Notes: generated by a model from the letters alone, not told the origin. 64,000 nucleotides of DNA from Mesobacillus zeae (GCF_003570705.1 NZ_QWVT01000019.1:118389-182388); one strand, 5' to 3'; shown: positions 54,516 to 63,774, counted from the stretch's first letter. Made by a program: numbers and translations.

Positions 54516-55361
54516 CTATTCACTAACCCAAGCGAGTCCAATGGTGCCCTGACCTGTATGGACACCTGGAACTGGGCTGAAAATGGTTGTTTTCACTGAT
54601 ATATGCGGAAACCTATCCTGTAAATCTCTGCACCATTCCTCGGCTGTTTCTTTCACGTTACCATGGATTACGCTGACTTCCTTTATGCAGTGTGATGCTT
54701 CCGAAAAAATTTCAAACAGCCTTTCCTTCACCTTGCGCTCTGTCCTGACTTTGTCGAACAGTACAACCTTTCCATCATCAAACTGAACAATCAGCTTCAA
54801 TTTAATCAAGCTTCCAAGAATGACTTGCGTTGTTGAGAGGCGGCCGCCCTTATGAAGCTGCTCAAGACTGCCAGGAGCCATAATCAGCCTTGCTTTCGCA
54901 GGCAATGCCCTTAAATGGGCAACGATTTCGTAATAGGTTTTTCCCTGCTTAAACATTTCCACACCTATTTCGATCATTTTCCCGAGAGGATATGAACCGA
55001 TTTTGCTGTCGATGACTTCGACATTGTATCCGACCATGCCTGAAGAAGTAACGGAAGACTGGTATGTCCCCGTAAGCGCGCTGGAAGCATGGATTGCAAT
55101 GGCATGTTTATATTTTTTCTTTAATTTTTTATAAAGTTCGATAAATTCCCCAATCGCTGGCTGGGACGTCTTCGGAAGCACTTTCGATGCAGCAAGCTTT
55201 GGATAAAAATTCTCTTCCGTAATATCAATGCCTTCAAGGTAGGATTCTTCCCCGAAAACAATGCTTAGAGGCACAACATATACATGGTGCTCCTTTACGA
55301 AGTCCTCAGGAAGGCTGGCGGTACTATCAGTTATCCAGGCAATTTCAAATTCATTTGTCAT
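54516..55361 (-). CDS. DegV-family fatty acid-binding protein
   Basis: Protein of 281 residues with the DegV hallmark WITDSTASLP and SALTGTYQSS, both lining the lipid pocket, and KLKLIVQFDDGKV. DegV (FakB-type) proteins bind fatty acids and present them to the FakA kinase; no fakA is next to it. A short repetitive insert is absent. It is a lone gene with its own terminator. Confidence 0.9.
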   Translation of the reverse strand: MTNEFEIAWITDSTASLPEDFVKEHHVYVVPLSIVFGEESYLEGIDITEENFYPKLAASKVLPKTSQPAIGEFIELYKKLKKKYKHAIAIHASSALTGTYQSSVTSSGMVGYNVEVIDSKIGSYPLGKMIEIGVEMFKQGKTYYEIVAHLRALPAKARLIMAPGSLEQLHKGGRLSTTQVILGSLIKLKLIVQFDDGKVVLFDKVRTERKVKERLFEIFSEASHCIKEVSVIHGNVKETAEEWCRDLQDRFPHISVKTTIFSPVPGVHTGQGTIGLAWVSE

Positions 55362-55682
55362 GGCTTCTCCTGTTCTTCCAATTAGTTATCAGAATATACT
55401 ATAAACATTATCTGAATCTTACTTTTTTCTGACGTAGTCATGTTTACTACTTACAATATACCACCATCTTAGAGGTTACAGTCACATAAAATCCACGAGT
55501 TTTTGTACATTGTCTAAAAAAACACAAAAAGTTGATTTCTAATCCCAATAGTTCCCTTTCTATCCTGATAATGAGGAGGGCAGAAAAAACACAAGGGGAA
55601 ATATGGAGTATATACATCCCTTGATTCTTGTTATTTTCTCCTGCAGCCGGGTAAGATAATAAAAAATCTGGAGGTTTTGAAA
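55362..55682. other. Intergenic stretch between degV and the small ORF
   Basis: Divergent promoter region, AT-rich. I see no gene, clear promoter or structured element in it. Confidence 0.4.
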
Positions 55683-55826
55683 ATGAGAGATGATCAAAAA
55701 TACAACAAAGAGGAACAGGAAACAGAGAATATGATCGATTTGGTACGCATCATTAATTCCAATGGCAATAACAGTAAAATTTCCGATATCATTAAAAGAA
55801 ATAAATCAGTTAATAAAAAAAAATAA
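55683..55826 (+). CDS. Small charged hypothetical protein, 47 residues
   Basis: A short frame with a very good ribosome binding site (GGAGG, 8 bp before ATG) encodes 47 residues rich in acidic and basic residues (RDDQKYNKEEQETEN start, NKSVNKKK end), with a plausible helix in the middle (MIDLVRIINSNGN). It ends just before a terminator-like inverted repeat (55829-55868). It is not one I recognise, but spacing and codon use look real. Confidence 0.5.
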   Translation: MRDDQKYNKEEQETENMIDLVRIINSNGNNSKISDIIKRNKSVNKKK

Positions 55827-55828
55827 AG

Positions 55829-55868
55829 AAAAAAGGAAAGGGATATTATTACGAACCCTTACCTTTTT
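55829..55868. terminator. Bidirectional terminator between the small ORF and the AI-2E gene
   Basis: AAAAAAGGAAAGGG (55829-55842) pairs with CCCTTACCTTTTTT (55855-55868), one mismatch, with A/T tails. Confidence 0.75.
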
Positions 55869-55881
55869 TCTTGTCCTCATA

Positions 55882-56985
55882 TTATTTGATGTCCAAGCTG
55901 TTTCCTTTCACTTTTTGCAGCCTGTACAGCCTGTAGACATGGCTTGTGACTACTTTCAGCACAGCATATGTTGGCACTGCGAGAATCATGCCAAACAGTC
56001 CTGCAAGGCTTCCCGCGACCAACAAGAGCAGGATAATCGTTAAAGGATGAATATCAAGCTTCCTGCCCATGATGTAAGGAGATGACAAATTCCCGTCAAT
56101 CTGCTGAACAACAACCGCCACAGCGGCCACTTTAAGCGCCATTAACGGAGACATTAAAAATCCAATGATAACAGCAGGGATAACCCCAATAAATGGCCCA
56201 ATAAACGGGATAACGTTCGTCAGCATCGTTACAAAGGCCAGGACAAGCGAATAATCCAAACCGATAATTGTATAACCGATATACATCATGACCCCGACAA
56301 GGAAGGAAACAAGGGCCTGCCCTTTTATATAAGAGCTTAGTGCTTCATCCATATCCTTAAGGACTTTCCTTACTTCTTCCGCCTGGAAGTATGGGAGATA
56401 CTTCAGCACATGCCGTGACGCGCCTTCTCCGTCTTTCAGCATATAAAAAACAATAAACGGCACTGTCACGATCACCGTAACAATACTTGTAATCACACCG
56501 ATTACACCCGTTACTTGGCTGAAAATGTCCGATACATTGGAACGGATAAATGTGCTGATCTTTTCACTGAATTCATCAAGAGTCATGTACTCATTTTCCT
56601 GGAAACGAGAAAACCAGCCGCTGTCTCGAAGCGCCAAAATTTCTTTTTGGAGGCTTTCCATAATGTCCGGAAAATTTTCAACAAGGCTTCTAAACTGCCG
56701 CTGCAGCTCTGGCCCTACAAGGAGAATCACCAATGTGGCAAGCCCGATAAACACAAGGTAAATGAAAATGATGGAGAGGGCTTTCGGGACTTTCTTGCTA
56801 TTAAGGAAATTCACAATTGGCCTTAACAAGTAGTAAAAGACACCAGATATTAAAAACGGGAGAAAAAGTGTCTGGAAGAAAATCCCGAGCGGTTTGAAAA
56901 TAAAATTGACCTTTGAAGCAAGCAGGATAACGACCAGAAAAACAATAATCCCATAACCAATCCGGAAATATTTCGAATTTGGCAA
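55882..56985 (-). CDS. AI-2E-family membrane transporter
   Basis: Integral membrane protein of 367 residues with about eight membrane segments; family stretches ALSSYIKGQALVSFLVGVMM, TMLTNVIPFIGPFIG and ILLLLVAGSLAGLFG. The substrate is unknown; the AutoInducer-2 label is historical. The start is TTG 56985, seven bases after GAGGTG; the longer frame to 57006 is not supported. Confidence 0.88.
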   Translation of the reverse strand: MPNSKYFRIGYGIIVFLVVILLASKVNFIFKPLGIFFQTLFLPFLISGVFYYLLRPIVNFLNSKKVPKALSIIFIYLVFIGLATLVILLVGPELQRQFRSLVENFPDIMESLQKEILALRDSGWFSRFQENEYMTLDEFSEKISTFIRSNVSDIFSQVTGVIGVITSIVTVIVTVPFIVFYMLKDGEGASRHVLKYLPYFQAEEVRKVLKDMDEALSSYIKGQALVSFLVGVMMYIGYTIIGLDYSLVLAFVTMLTNVIPFIGPFIGVIPAVIIGFLMSPLMALKVAAVAVVVQQIDGNLSSPYIMGRKLDIHPLTIILLLLVAGSLAGLFGMILAVPTYAVLKVVTSHVYRLYRLQKVKGNSLDIK

Positions 56986-57154
56986 GCATGAACACCTCTT
57001 CTGCATAATTCTATGAACGATGGATCTTTAAATTCATAACATTGAATCTTCTGTTCAGTCTATCCATCAAACTCACTGTCTATATCCTAGCATAATCTCG
57101 CCCTAGCTTCCTGCGCCAATTGCATTCATTTGAAAAAAATTTTATGAAATGTAA

Positions 57155-57184
57155 ATGGGGCACCCGCTTCTGCCGGTGCCCCAT
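57155..57184. terminator. Terminator-like hairpin beside the left repeat
   Basis: Perfect 10-bp stem ATGGGGCACC (57155-57164) / GGTGCCCCAT (57175-57184). On the minus strand it lies 45 bases past the stop codon of the truncated frame at 57230, in the position expected of that gene's terminator. Confidence 0.6.
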
Positions 57185-57229
57185 TAAAATAATGTTTATA
57201 AAAAAAGAATGTGCAAAACCAATCTTTCA

Positions 57230-57386
57230 TCATGCATATATTTTGCTTTCCTCTTGCTTAAAGAAGCTCTTCATGGCATGGAAGACATCGGCTTTTTGTT
57301 CGAGGATAAAATAGTGGAATTTATCGTCTTTGACATTTTTATAAGCGGACATAAGAGTTGAGTGGCGGTTATACTGGTTTACTTAG
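57230..57386 (-). pseudogene. C-terminal remnant of an unidentified gene, left copy
   Basis: A minus-strand frame ends at TGA 57230-57232 and reads [20 protein letters not shown] in its central part, then [20 protein letters not shown] and a short tail. Its 5' side meets an in-frame TAA at about 57384-57386, so only the last 48 or so codons remain. It is almost identical to the remnant at 63825-63979 over 118 bp but has its own last nine residues and its own terminator. Confidence 0.6.
57261..57378. repeat. 118-bp direct repeat, left copy
   Basis: Identical at 116 of 118 positions to 63856-63973; the two differences are at 57301 (C versus T) and 57359 (T versus C). Homology stops abruptly on both sides. 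The two copies are 6595 bp apart and bracket the two-component/arc cassette. Confidence 0.95.
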
Positions 57387-57588
57387 CAATGCTGTACACA
57401 CTTTTCCATCATATTCTTCTTATAACAAAGAAAAATAAATGGCTTACTAACTGGTTAATCGTGCAGGAAGATAAAAATTATACTGTTAGAGAAATAATAA
57501 CTTTATTAATAATGGTTCTTGATTTTGATGAATTTTCAGCAATAAAATTTGTTCACTTTTTTCTTACAATAGTATTCTAAAACTTCAA
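57387..57588. other. AT-rich flank of the cassette
   Basis: Strikingly AT-rich and without conserved signals. A plus-strand frame at 57362-57580 lacks a good ribosome binding site and looks like chance. Confidence 0.4.
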
Positions 57589-58431
57589 TTAAATACTTGC
57601 CTGCATTACTAATCCATCAAAAAATTGCTTCAAAGATACACTGCCACCAGTTGATGACTTTCCTTGTAGATAGAGAATTTCTTTGTGGATGTTTTTATAA
57701 CCATAAAGTGCGTTTGTATACTCGATCGTTAATTCATTTTCAAAATCGTCTTCGCATAAATTAGCGATGTTTACCATGCCCTTTTTTATAGCTCGTCTGA
57801 CACGCTGGAAAATAATTTTCTTCCCATGAGAATCTACTGCAAATTGTTCATTAAAGTTGATAGAATTAAAGGATATATTTTGCTCAATCATTATAGTACA
57901 AATATTTAATATATCTGTATGGCCTGCTTCAGAAGTTATACCTAAAAACCCTAAAATAGAACGTACCTTTTTTTTCATTTCATCAAAATGATCCGAGTTT
58001 AAACTTGAGTTGCTATCTGAAGGATTCCCTAATAAACTTTGAATGTTTTTCAGTTTTTGTTCCATCAAAATGCTTTGCTTTACCCGATTAACGATTGTTC
58101 GAACTTCAAAAATATTGATTGGTTTATCGATAAAAAATTCGATTCCAGCTTTATAAGCATCTTCTCTCAATTCGCTATCCCGCACTTGTGAAATCATAAT
58201 AAATTTCAACTCCGGTTTAACCTTACAAAGTGCTTCAACTAACGTAATACCATTTAGTTCAGGCATTAACAAATCTACTAATACAATATCAACATTCAAT
58301 AACATGAGTTCATTTAAGGCCTTTTTAGGCGATACCGATGTTCCAACTACCTGACTGTTCATGTCTTCTTCCACGATTCTTTGCAAGATCATAATGATGG
58401 AAAGATCATCATCCACAATATAAAAATTCAT
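57589..58431 (-). CDS. GlnL/YcbB-type response regulator
   Basis: Protein of 280 residues: a receiver (1-115) with acidic pocket IVDDD, D53 in LVDLLMPE and FIDKPIN, and a C-terminal domain of the YcbB kind (about 150-275, RRAIKKGMVNIANLCEDDFE, EILYLQGKSSTGG), which binds DNA in the GlnL/YcbB family. B. subtilis GlnL activates glutamine-utilisation genes when its kinase GlnK senses glutamine. Here the neighbours point to control of arcB-arcC-carrier. It overlaps the kinase gene by one base (TGATG). Confidence 0.88.
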   Translation of the reverse strand: MNFYIVDDDLSIIMILQRIVEEDMNSQVVGTSVSPKKALNELMLLNVDIVLVDLLMPELNGITLVEALCKVKPELKFIMISQVRDSELREDAYKAGIEFFIDKPINIFEVRTIVNRVKQSILMEQKLKNIQSLLGNPSDSNSSLNSDHFDEMKKKVRSILGFLGITSEAGHTDILNICTIMIEQNISFNSINFNEQFAVDSHGKKIIFQRVRRAIKKGMVNIANLCEDDFENELTIEYTNALYGYKNIHKEILYLQGKSSTGGSVSLKQFFDGLVMQASI

Positions 58432-59726
58432 CACTGTTCCCCCGTAGTTAGTTTTTCCTTGTTGAACGTTAAAAAGAAGATCGTTCCTTTTCCTTCTTCA
58501 GAAACAACTTTTATATTGCCTCCGAATTGTTCTTCCATAATAATTTTAACGTGCGACAAGCCAATCCCTCGATAAATATCTCCAGTATTTTGATTAAATT
58601 TAGTAGAAAAACCCGGTTGAAAGATCATTTCTTTGATCTCTGAAGCAATACCAGGACCGTTGTCAGAAAAACTTATTAGCAACTGCTTTCCCTGATCCTC
58701 GACAATTACTGTTATAGAACCTCCATGTTGTTTTCCTATTGCATCAATGCTATTTGAAATAATATTTGACAAGATTGAAACTAAGTAATAGTGATTATTT
58801 ATTTGCAGGTCAATTTGGTTTTTGACCGTTATCAAAATATCCAATTCTCTTTCCCTTATAAAACTACGTGAATTCATCAAGACGATTTTTAATATTTCAC
58901 TTAAACGCATAAATGAGGAATTCTCTACTTCGAAATAACTCCCCAGTCCTTTGATCACATTTTGATAATCTTTCTTTACTTCATGTACGTCTCTGGCAAT
59001 ATCTAACGCAATATTTCCATTTTCGCTGGAAGGGTTTTCAGTAGAAAGCTCTTTGTTGAGCAAATAAGCGTTTTTCATGATTCTTTCGATTTCGTTAATG
59101 TTTTTATTCATAAAGTACACTTCACTTTTCACTGCTGAAACTGACCACAAAAAGTGATAATACCGCTGCTCATGCCCTTTTTTTCTAATCATGAGTGTAA
59201 AGTAATGATACATAAACGCAATAAAGCAGCTAATAAGCGTACGCACCAACGCTACTAAAAACAATATTTTAAATAAACTTAAACTATAATTTGAAAAATT
59301 CAATAGCAGACTAACTTCTAAAATATTTGAGATATAGTCGCATAGCAAAATAGTAAAAAAGAATGAACTATCATTGCGATATGCGCGATGCCAGTATAAA
59401 AAATAGTACAAACATCCGTAACAAAGATAAAAAGCTATATCAGTAAATATATACTGAGCAATTGTTCCGATAGCATAATTATTGGTTATAAAAAGCAGAA
59501 GGCCACGAAAAAAAGGGGAAGCAATTGCAATTCCGATTGTTAGCGTTAGCGGATTGAGATCATCATTAAAATACAAAAAAACGGGTAATAAGATGACTGA
59601 CAGGGTCAAAATGAAGCCATCTACAAAAATCGGCATATTTATTTGTGCCGCCAATGCGATACAAGTTGCAGCAACGCTTATTCTCTTGATTTTATCTTGG
59701 TTAATGTTGTGAGAAAAAAACGCCAT
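58431..59726 (-). CDS. GlnK/YcbA-type sensor histidine kinase
   Basis: Membrane kinase of 431 residues: six or so membrane segments in the first 180 residues, a DHp-like stretch with DVHEVKKDY (H248) and a GHKL ATPase domain with ISNSIDAI, DNGPGI and GIGLSHVK. This arrangement is that of GlnK/YcbA. ATG 59726 is the real start: GGAGG lies seven bases before it, whereas the longer frame runs to 59786 through the promoter repeats. The signal is presumably an amino acid or related compound; which one is not visible. Confidence 0.85.
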   Translation of the reverse strand: MAFFSHNINQDKIKRISVAATCIALAAQINMPIFVDGFILTLSVILLPVFLYFNDDLNPLTLTIGIAIASPFFRGLLLFITNNYAIGTIAQYIFTDIAFYLCYGCLYYFLYWHRAYRNDSSFFFTILLCDYISNILEVSLLLNFSNYSLSLFKILFLVALVRTLISCFIAFMYHYFTLMIRKKGHEQRYYHFLWSVSAVKSEVYFMNKNINEIERIMKNAYLLNKELSTENPSSENGNIALDIARDVHEVKKDYQNVIKGLGSYFEVENSSFMRLSEILKIVLMNSRSFIRERELDILITVKNQIDLQINNHYYLVSILSNIISNSIDAIGKQHGGSITVIVEDQGKQLLISFSDNGPGIASEIKEMIFQPGFSTKFNQNTGDIYRGIGLSHVKIIMEEQFGGNIKVVSEEGKGTIFFLTFNKEKLTTGEQ

Positions 59727-59749
59727 AAAATATCCTCCAATAACTTTCC

Positions 59750-59798
59750 GAAGCTTTTTGAAGCTTTCTGAAGCTTCGAAATACACTTTGATTATAGT
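59750..59798 (+). promoter_or_regulatory. Triple GAAGCTT repeat and activator-type promoter of arcB
   Basis: Three 10-bp direct repeats (GAAGCTTTTT, GAAGCTTTCT, GAAGCTTCGA) occupy 59750-59779. Their outer parts also form an inverted repeat: CGAAGCTT (59749-59756) and AAGCTTCG (59771-59778). A -10 TATAGT lies at 59793-59798 and its -35 position (59770-59775, GAAGCT) has no match to TTGACA but is the third repeat, as expected for an activator-dependent promoter. The adjacent response regulator is the natural candidate to bind. Confidence 0.75.
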
Positions 59799-59828
59799 CT
59801 TTAATAGACTTCAAAGGAGGAACAAATA

Positions 59829-60827
59829 ATGAAAAATTTACGAAACCGAAGCTTTTTGACACTACTGGATTTTTCACCAAAAGAAATGGAATTTTTGTTG
59901 AACCTGTCTGAAGATCTAAAGAGAGCTAAATACGCAGGTACAGAACAAAAGAAATTAACAGGTAAAAATATCGCGCTGATTTTTGAAAAGGATTCCACAC
60001 GGACTCGTTGTGCTTTTGAAGTAGCAGCCTACGATCAAGGTGCACATGTTACCTATTTAGGCCCTTCAGGAAGCCAAATGGGGAAAAAGGAAAGTGCAAA
60101 AGATACTGCACGAGTGCTTGGCGGAATGTATGATGGTATCGAATATCGCGGATTCTCGCAAAGAACTGTAGAAACTTTAGCTAAATACTCTGGCGTTCCT
60201 GTATGGAATGGCTTAACGGATGAAGATCACCCTACACAAGTATTGGCAGACTTCTTAACTGCTAAAGAATGCTTGAAGAAGCCTTATAATCAAATTCACT
60301 TTACATATGTAGGTGACGGACGCAACAACGTAGCAAATGCATTGATGATTGGTGCTTCCATTATGGGTATGACCTTCCATTTGGTTTGTCCTAGTGAATT
60401 AAATCCAACTCCTGAATTATTAGCCAAATGTCAGGAAATAGCATCTACGACTGGAGCCTCCATTTTAGTCACAGATGACATTGATGAAGGTGTACTGCAT
60501 TCTGATGTAATCTATACAGATGTTTGGGTATCCATGGGGGAACCAGACGAGGTGTGGCAAGAACGAATCAAATTATTAGAACCTTATCGTGTTACTAAAG
60601 AAATGATGGATAAAACGCAAAACCCTAATGTGATTTTTGAGCATTGCTTACCATCCTTCCACGATCTAGAAACCAAAGTCGGGAAAGAAATTTTTGAAAA
60701 ATATGGATTGAAAGAAATGGAAGTCAGTGACGAAGTATTTGAAAGCGCTGCCTCAGTTGTTTTCCAAGAAGCAGAAAATCGGATGCATACTATTAAAGCT
60801 GTAATGGTTGCAACATTAGGTGACTGA
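59829..60827 (+). CDS. arcB: Catabolic ornithine carbamoyltransferase
   Basis: Cytosolic enzyme of 332 residues that phosphorolyses citrulline to ornithine and carbamoyl phosphate. Carbamoyl-phosphate site S56-T-R-T-R60, H134-P-T-Q137; ornithine site D231 and S235-M-G237; H272-C-L-P275. The SMG loop and HCLPSFHD distinguish it from putrescine and aspartate carbamoyltransferases. The catabolic role is inferred from the carbamate kinase 13 bases downstream and from the absence of arginine-biosynthesis genes. No arginine deiminase gene (arcA) is in the window. AAAGGAGGAACAAATA precedes the ATG. Confidence 0.93.
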   Translation: MKNLRNRSFLTLLDFSPKEMEFLLNLSEDLKRAKYAGTEQKKLTGKNIALIFEKDSTRTRCAFEVAAYDQGAHVTYLGPSGSQMGKKESAKDTARVLGGMYDGIEYRGFSQRTVETLAKYSGVPVWNGLTDEDHPTQVLADFLTAKECLKKPYNQIHFTYVGDGRNNVANALMIGASIMGMTFHLVCPSELNPTPELLAKCQEIASTTGASILVTDDIDEGVLHSDVIYTDVWVSMGEPDEVWQERIKLLEPYRVTKEMMDKTQNPNVIFEHCLPSFHDLETKVGKEIFEKYGLKEMEVSDEVFESAASVVFQEAENRMHTIKAVMVATLGD

Positions 60828-60840
60828 GGAGGAAACTAAA

Positions 60841-61770
60841 ATGTCTAAGATCGTAGTTGCTTTAGGTGGAAATGCACTAGGAAATTCCCCTGAAGAACAA
60901 TTAAAGCTGGTTCAACAAACAGCAGCTTCTCTTGTAGGATTGATTTCTAAAGGCCACCAAGTGGTCATCAGTCACGGTAATGGCCCTCAAGTAGGTACCA
61001 TCAATCTAGCAATGAACTATGCGGCTGAACACGGTCAATCTCCAGCTTTTCCATTTCCAGAATGCGGAGCGATGAGTCAAAGTTACATTGGCTATCATTT
61101 GCAGCAAAGTTTACAAAACGAATTGAGCAAAAATAATTTGACAAAAGAAGTTGTGACCTTGGTTACTCAAGTCGAGGTCGATCCGAACGATCCAGCTTTT
61201 TCTAATCCTACTAAGCCAATCGGATCATTTTACGACAAGACAACTGCAGAAAAAATCGCGAAAGAAAAAGGCTACGTTTTTGTTGAAGATGCTGGTCGTG
61301 GTTACAGGAGAGTTGTTGCTTCGCCATTACCAAAAGAAATCGTAGAGTTTAAAAGTATTAACCATTTAATTGAAGCTAATACTTTAGTAATTGCAGGCGG
61401 CGGTGGCGGTGTGCCTGTTGTGAAAGAGCATGGCAACTATAAAGGAGTTCCAGCAGTTATTGACAAAGATAAATCAAGTGCACTATTGGCTGGAAAGATT
61501 GCTGCAGATCAATTGATCATTCTCACCGCTGTTGACTATGTCTATGTGAACTATGGAAAAGAAAATCAATTAGCATTAACTGAAACCAACAGTCAGCAAT
61601 TAAAAGAATATATCAAGGAAAATCAATTTTCCAAAGGAAGTATGCTGCCTAAAGTTGAGGCTTGCTTAAACTTTTTGGATGAAAATCCAAGTGGGATTGC
61701 GCTGATTACTTCACTAGAAAATCTGGATGAAGCCTTAGCTGGAAAAATTGGTACTCGTATCAATAAATAA
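60841..61770 (+). CDS. arcC: Carbamate kinase
   Basis: Protein of 309 residues of the amino acid kinase fold: VVALGGNAL at residues 4-12, [11 protein letters not shown] and the nucleotide-binding GGGGGVPVV segment. It converts carbamoyl phosphate and ADP to ATP, ammonia and carbon dioxide. ATG 60841 follows GAGGAGG at 8 bp, so the 21 bp longer frame is not used. It is the second gene after arcB and is followed by a hairpin. Confidence 0.95.
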   Translation: MSKIVVALGGNALGNSPEEQLKLVQQTAASLVGLISKGHQVVISHGNGPQVGTINLAMNYAAEHGQSPAFPFPECGAMSQSYIGYHLQQSLQNELSKNNLTKEVVTLVTQVEVDPNDPAFSNPTKPIGSFYDKTTAEKIAKEKGYVFVEDAGRGYRRVVASPLPKEIVEFKSINHLIEANTLVIAGGGGGVPVVKEHGNYKGVPAVIDKDKSSALLAGKIAADQLIILTAVDYVYVNYGKENQLALTETNSQQLKEYIKENQFSKGSMLPKVEACLNFLDENPSGIALITSLENLDEALAGKIGTRINK

Positions 61771-62074
61771 ACTTATGACAGTTCGTTAAGAGTCAATAGA
61801 GAAAATCAAATCACAACTGTTTTTTGATAAGTGGAACTTCACAAGTAGGTGGAGTTCCACTTATCAAAAGTTACTATTTCATTCCTCATTGATGTTTACA
61901 CTTCTATTACGTTAAAAAAATATGAATCACTAACTTTAAAGAACGTCGGATAAAACTTTTCTCTTCAACTTTTTCGCTGTTACTCGAAATAATAATCAAA
62001 AACTAAAAGCTCACTTTTAAACCTTTGAAAATACAACCTTTTTACGATTATATTTTTACAGAGGAGATGACCTT
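61771..62074. other. Spacer between arcC and the YfcC gene with a perfect 17-bp inverted repeat
   Basis: Arms TTTTGATAAGTGGAACT (61822-61838) and AGTTCCACTTATCAAAA (61853-61869), 14-base loop; no T-run on the plus strand after it, so it may be an operator or an attenuating stem rather than a simple terminator. The rest (61870-62074) is AT-rich and probably holds a second promoter. No gene. Confidence 0.65.
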
Positions 62075-63646
62075 ATGAACAAGGCAAGTGAAGCAAACAG
62101 CACAGAAAAGGGTCCTAAAAAGAAATTTAAATTAAGAATGCCCGGAGCATTTGTCATCTTATTTGTCTTAACAATTGTTGCTGTGATAGCGACATGGTCT
62201 ATTCCAGCAGGGTCTTATTCAAAATTATTTTATGATCAGTCTAGCTCTAAATTAACCATTACGGATCCTTATGGAAAAGTTAAAAGTGTTCCAAGCACGC
62301 AAGAAGAGCTTGATAAGCTCCATGTTAAGATTGACATCAAACAGTTTACTTCAGGCGGAATAACGAAACCAATCTCCATCCCAGACACATATCAAAGATT
62401 GGAACAACGGCCTGCAGGACCCGAAGACATAACAAGCAGTATGGTTCGCGGGACAATTGAAGTTGTTGATATTATGGTATTTATTTTTGTGTTAGGCGGC
62501 TTGATTGGTGTTGTCAAGGCAAGTGGTGCGTTTGAATCTGGTCTTATCTCTTTGACGAAAAAAACTAAGGGTCATGAGTTTATGCTAATATTCATCGTCG
62601 CTATTTTAATGATTATTGGTGGAACTTTATGCGGTATCGAGGAAGAAGCCGTAGCATTTTACCCAATTTTAGTTCCGGTGTTTTTAGCGATGGGGTATGA
62701 TTCTATCGTTTGTGTAGGTGCGATATTCTTAGCCAGTTCTGTTGGTACCTGTTTCTCTACCATTAACCCTTTTTCTGTGGTCATTGCCTCTAATGCTGCA
62801 GGTATAAATTTCACTGAAGGGCTTTCTTGGCGGCTTGGCGGGTTAGTTGTTGCAACTATTTTTGTAGTCATTTATTTACGTTGGTATTCTCAAAAAGTGA
62901 AAGAAGATCCTACGTTCTCTTATTCTTATGAGGATCGTGATGAATTCAATAAAATGTGGTCAGTAGTATCTGCTGACGGCAGCGAACATTCTAAGTTTAC
63001 AGTGCGAAAAAAATTGATTTTGACATTGTTTGTCGTAGGATTCCCGCTTATGGTATTGGGCGTAATGGAGTTGGGCTGGTGGTTTCCTACCATGGCTTCT
63101 TCCTTCTTAACATTCGCTATTATCATTATGTTCTTAACTGCTACAGGCAAAAACGGTATTGGCGAGAATGGCGTTGTCGATGCGTTTGTAAATGGTGCAT
63201 CGAGTTTAGTAGGTGTTTCCTTGATTATCGGTCTTGCTCGGGGTATTAATCTCGTGATGAATGAAGGTTTGATTTCTGATACGATACTGAATTATTCATC
63301 CTCTCTTGTTGCGAATGTAAGTGGGCCAATGTTTATTCTGGCTATGTTATTGATCTTTTTTGTTCTAGGATTTATTGTTCCGTCGTCTTCTGGATTAGCT
63401 GTTCTTTCTATGCCTATCCTTGCACCTTTAGCTGACACAGTGGATATCCCACGTTTTGTAATTGTTACTGCTTATCAATTTGGACAGTATGCAATGCTCT
63501 TCTTGGCACCGACTGGATTAGTAATGGCAACTTTACAAATGTTGAATATGAGGTATTCTCATTGGTTTAAATTTGTTTGGCCAGTTGTACTTTTTGTTCT
63601 AGTTTTTGGCGGGGGAATACTGGTTTTACAAGTGCTGATCTATTAG
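62075..63646 (+). CDS. YfcC-family membrane carrier, probable citrulline/ornithine or arginine/ornithine exchanger
   Basis: Membrane protein of 523 residues with about 12 membrane segments after a charged N-terminus (STEKGPKKKFKLRM). Family motifs: IVDIMVFIFVLGGLIGVV-like, GTLCGIEEEAVAFYPILVP and FIVPSSSGLAVLSMPILAP. YfcC-family proteins serve as the ArcD-type exchanger in the arginine deiminase clusters of lactic acid bacteria, so with arcB and arcC a citrulline/ornithine exchange is likely but not shown. GAGGAGATGACCTT precedes the ATG. Confidence 0.83.
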   Translation: MNKASEANSTEKGPKKKFKLRMPGAFVILFVLTIVAVIATWSIPAGSYSKLFYDQSSSKLTITDPYGKVKSVPSTQEELDKLHVKIDIKQFTSGGITKPISIPDTYQRLEQRPAGPEDITSSMVRGTIEVVDIMVFIFVLGGLIGVVKASGAFESGLISLTKKTKGHEFMLIFIVAILMIIGGTLCGIEEEAVAFYPILVPVFLAMGYDSIVCVGAIFLASSVGTCFSTINPFSVVIASNAAGINFTEGLSWRLGGLVVATIFVVIYLRWYSQKVKEDPTFSYSYEDRDEFNKMWSVVSADGSEHSKFTVRKKLILTLFVVGFPLMVLGVMELGWWFPTMASSFLTFAIIIMFLTATGKNGIGENGVVDAFVNGASSLVGVSLIIGLARGINLVMNEGLISDTILNYSSSLVANVSGPMFILAMLLIFFVLGFIVPSSSGLAVLSMPILAPLADTVDIPRFVIVTAYQFGQYAMLFLAPTGLVMATLQMLNMRYSHWFKFVWPVVLFVLVFGGGILVLQVLIY

Positions 63647-63730
63647 AGGTGAAGAAAACTTTCGATTTCTAAACATCAGGTAAAATATGAGTATGACTTG
63701 TAAAAAATACCTGCTCTATACTTCTGTTAA

Positions 63731-63774
63731 AAAATAGTAGCACAGGCCATTGCCGTGGCCTGTGCTACTATTTT
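63731..63774 (+). terminator. Terminator of the YfcC gene
   Basis: Stem of 19 bp, arms 63731-63749 and 63756-63774 (AAAATAGTAGCACAGGCCA / complement), loop TTGCCG, T-rich tail. Confidence 0.9.

Noticed and set aside
57362..57580. 72-residue plus-strand frame beside the left repeat
   Set aside because: No ribosome binding site, very AT-rich, begins inside the repeat; treated as chance.
59829..60827. Anabolic argF or putrescine carbamoyltransferase
   Set aside because: SMG loop and HCLPSFHD fit ornithine carbamoyltransferase, and the neighbour is carbamate kinase rather than arginine-biosynthesis or agmatine genes.
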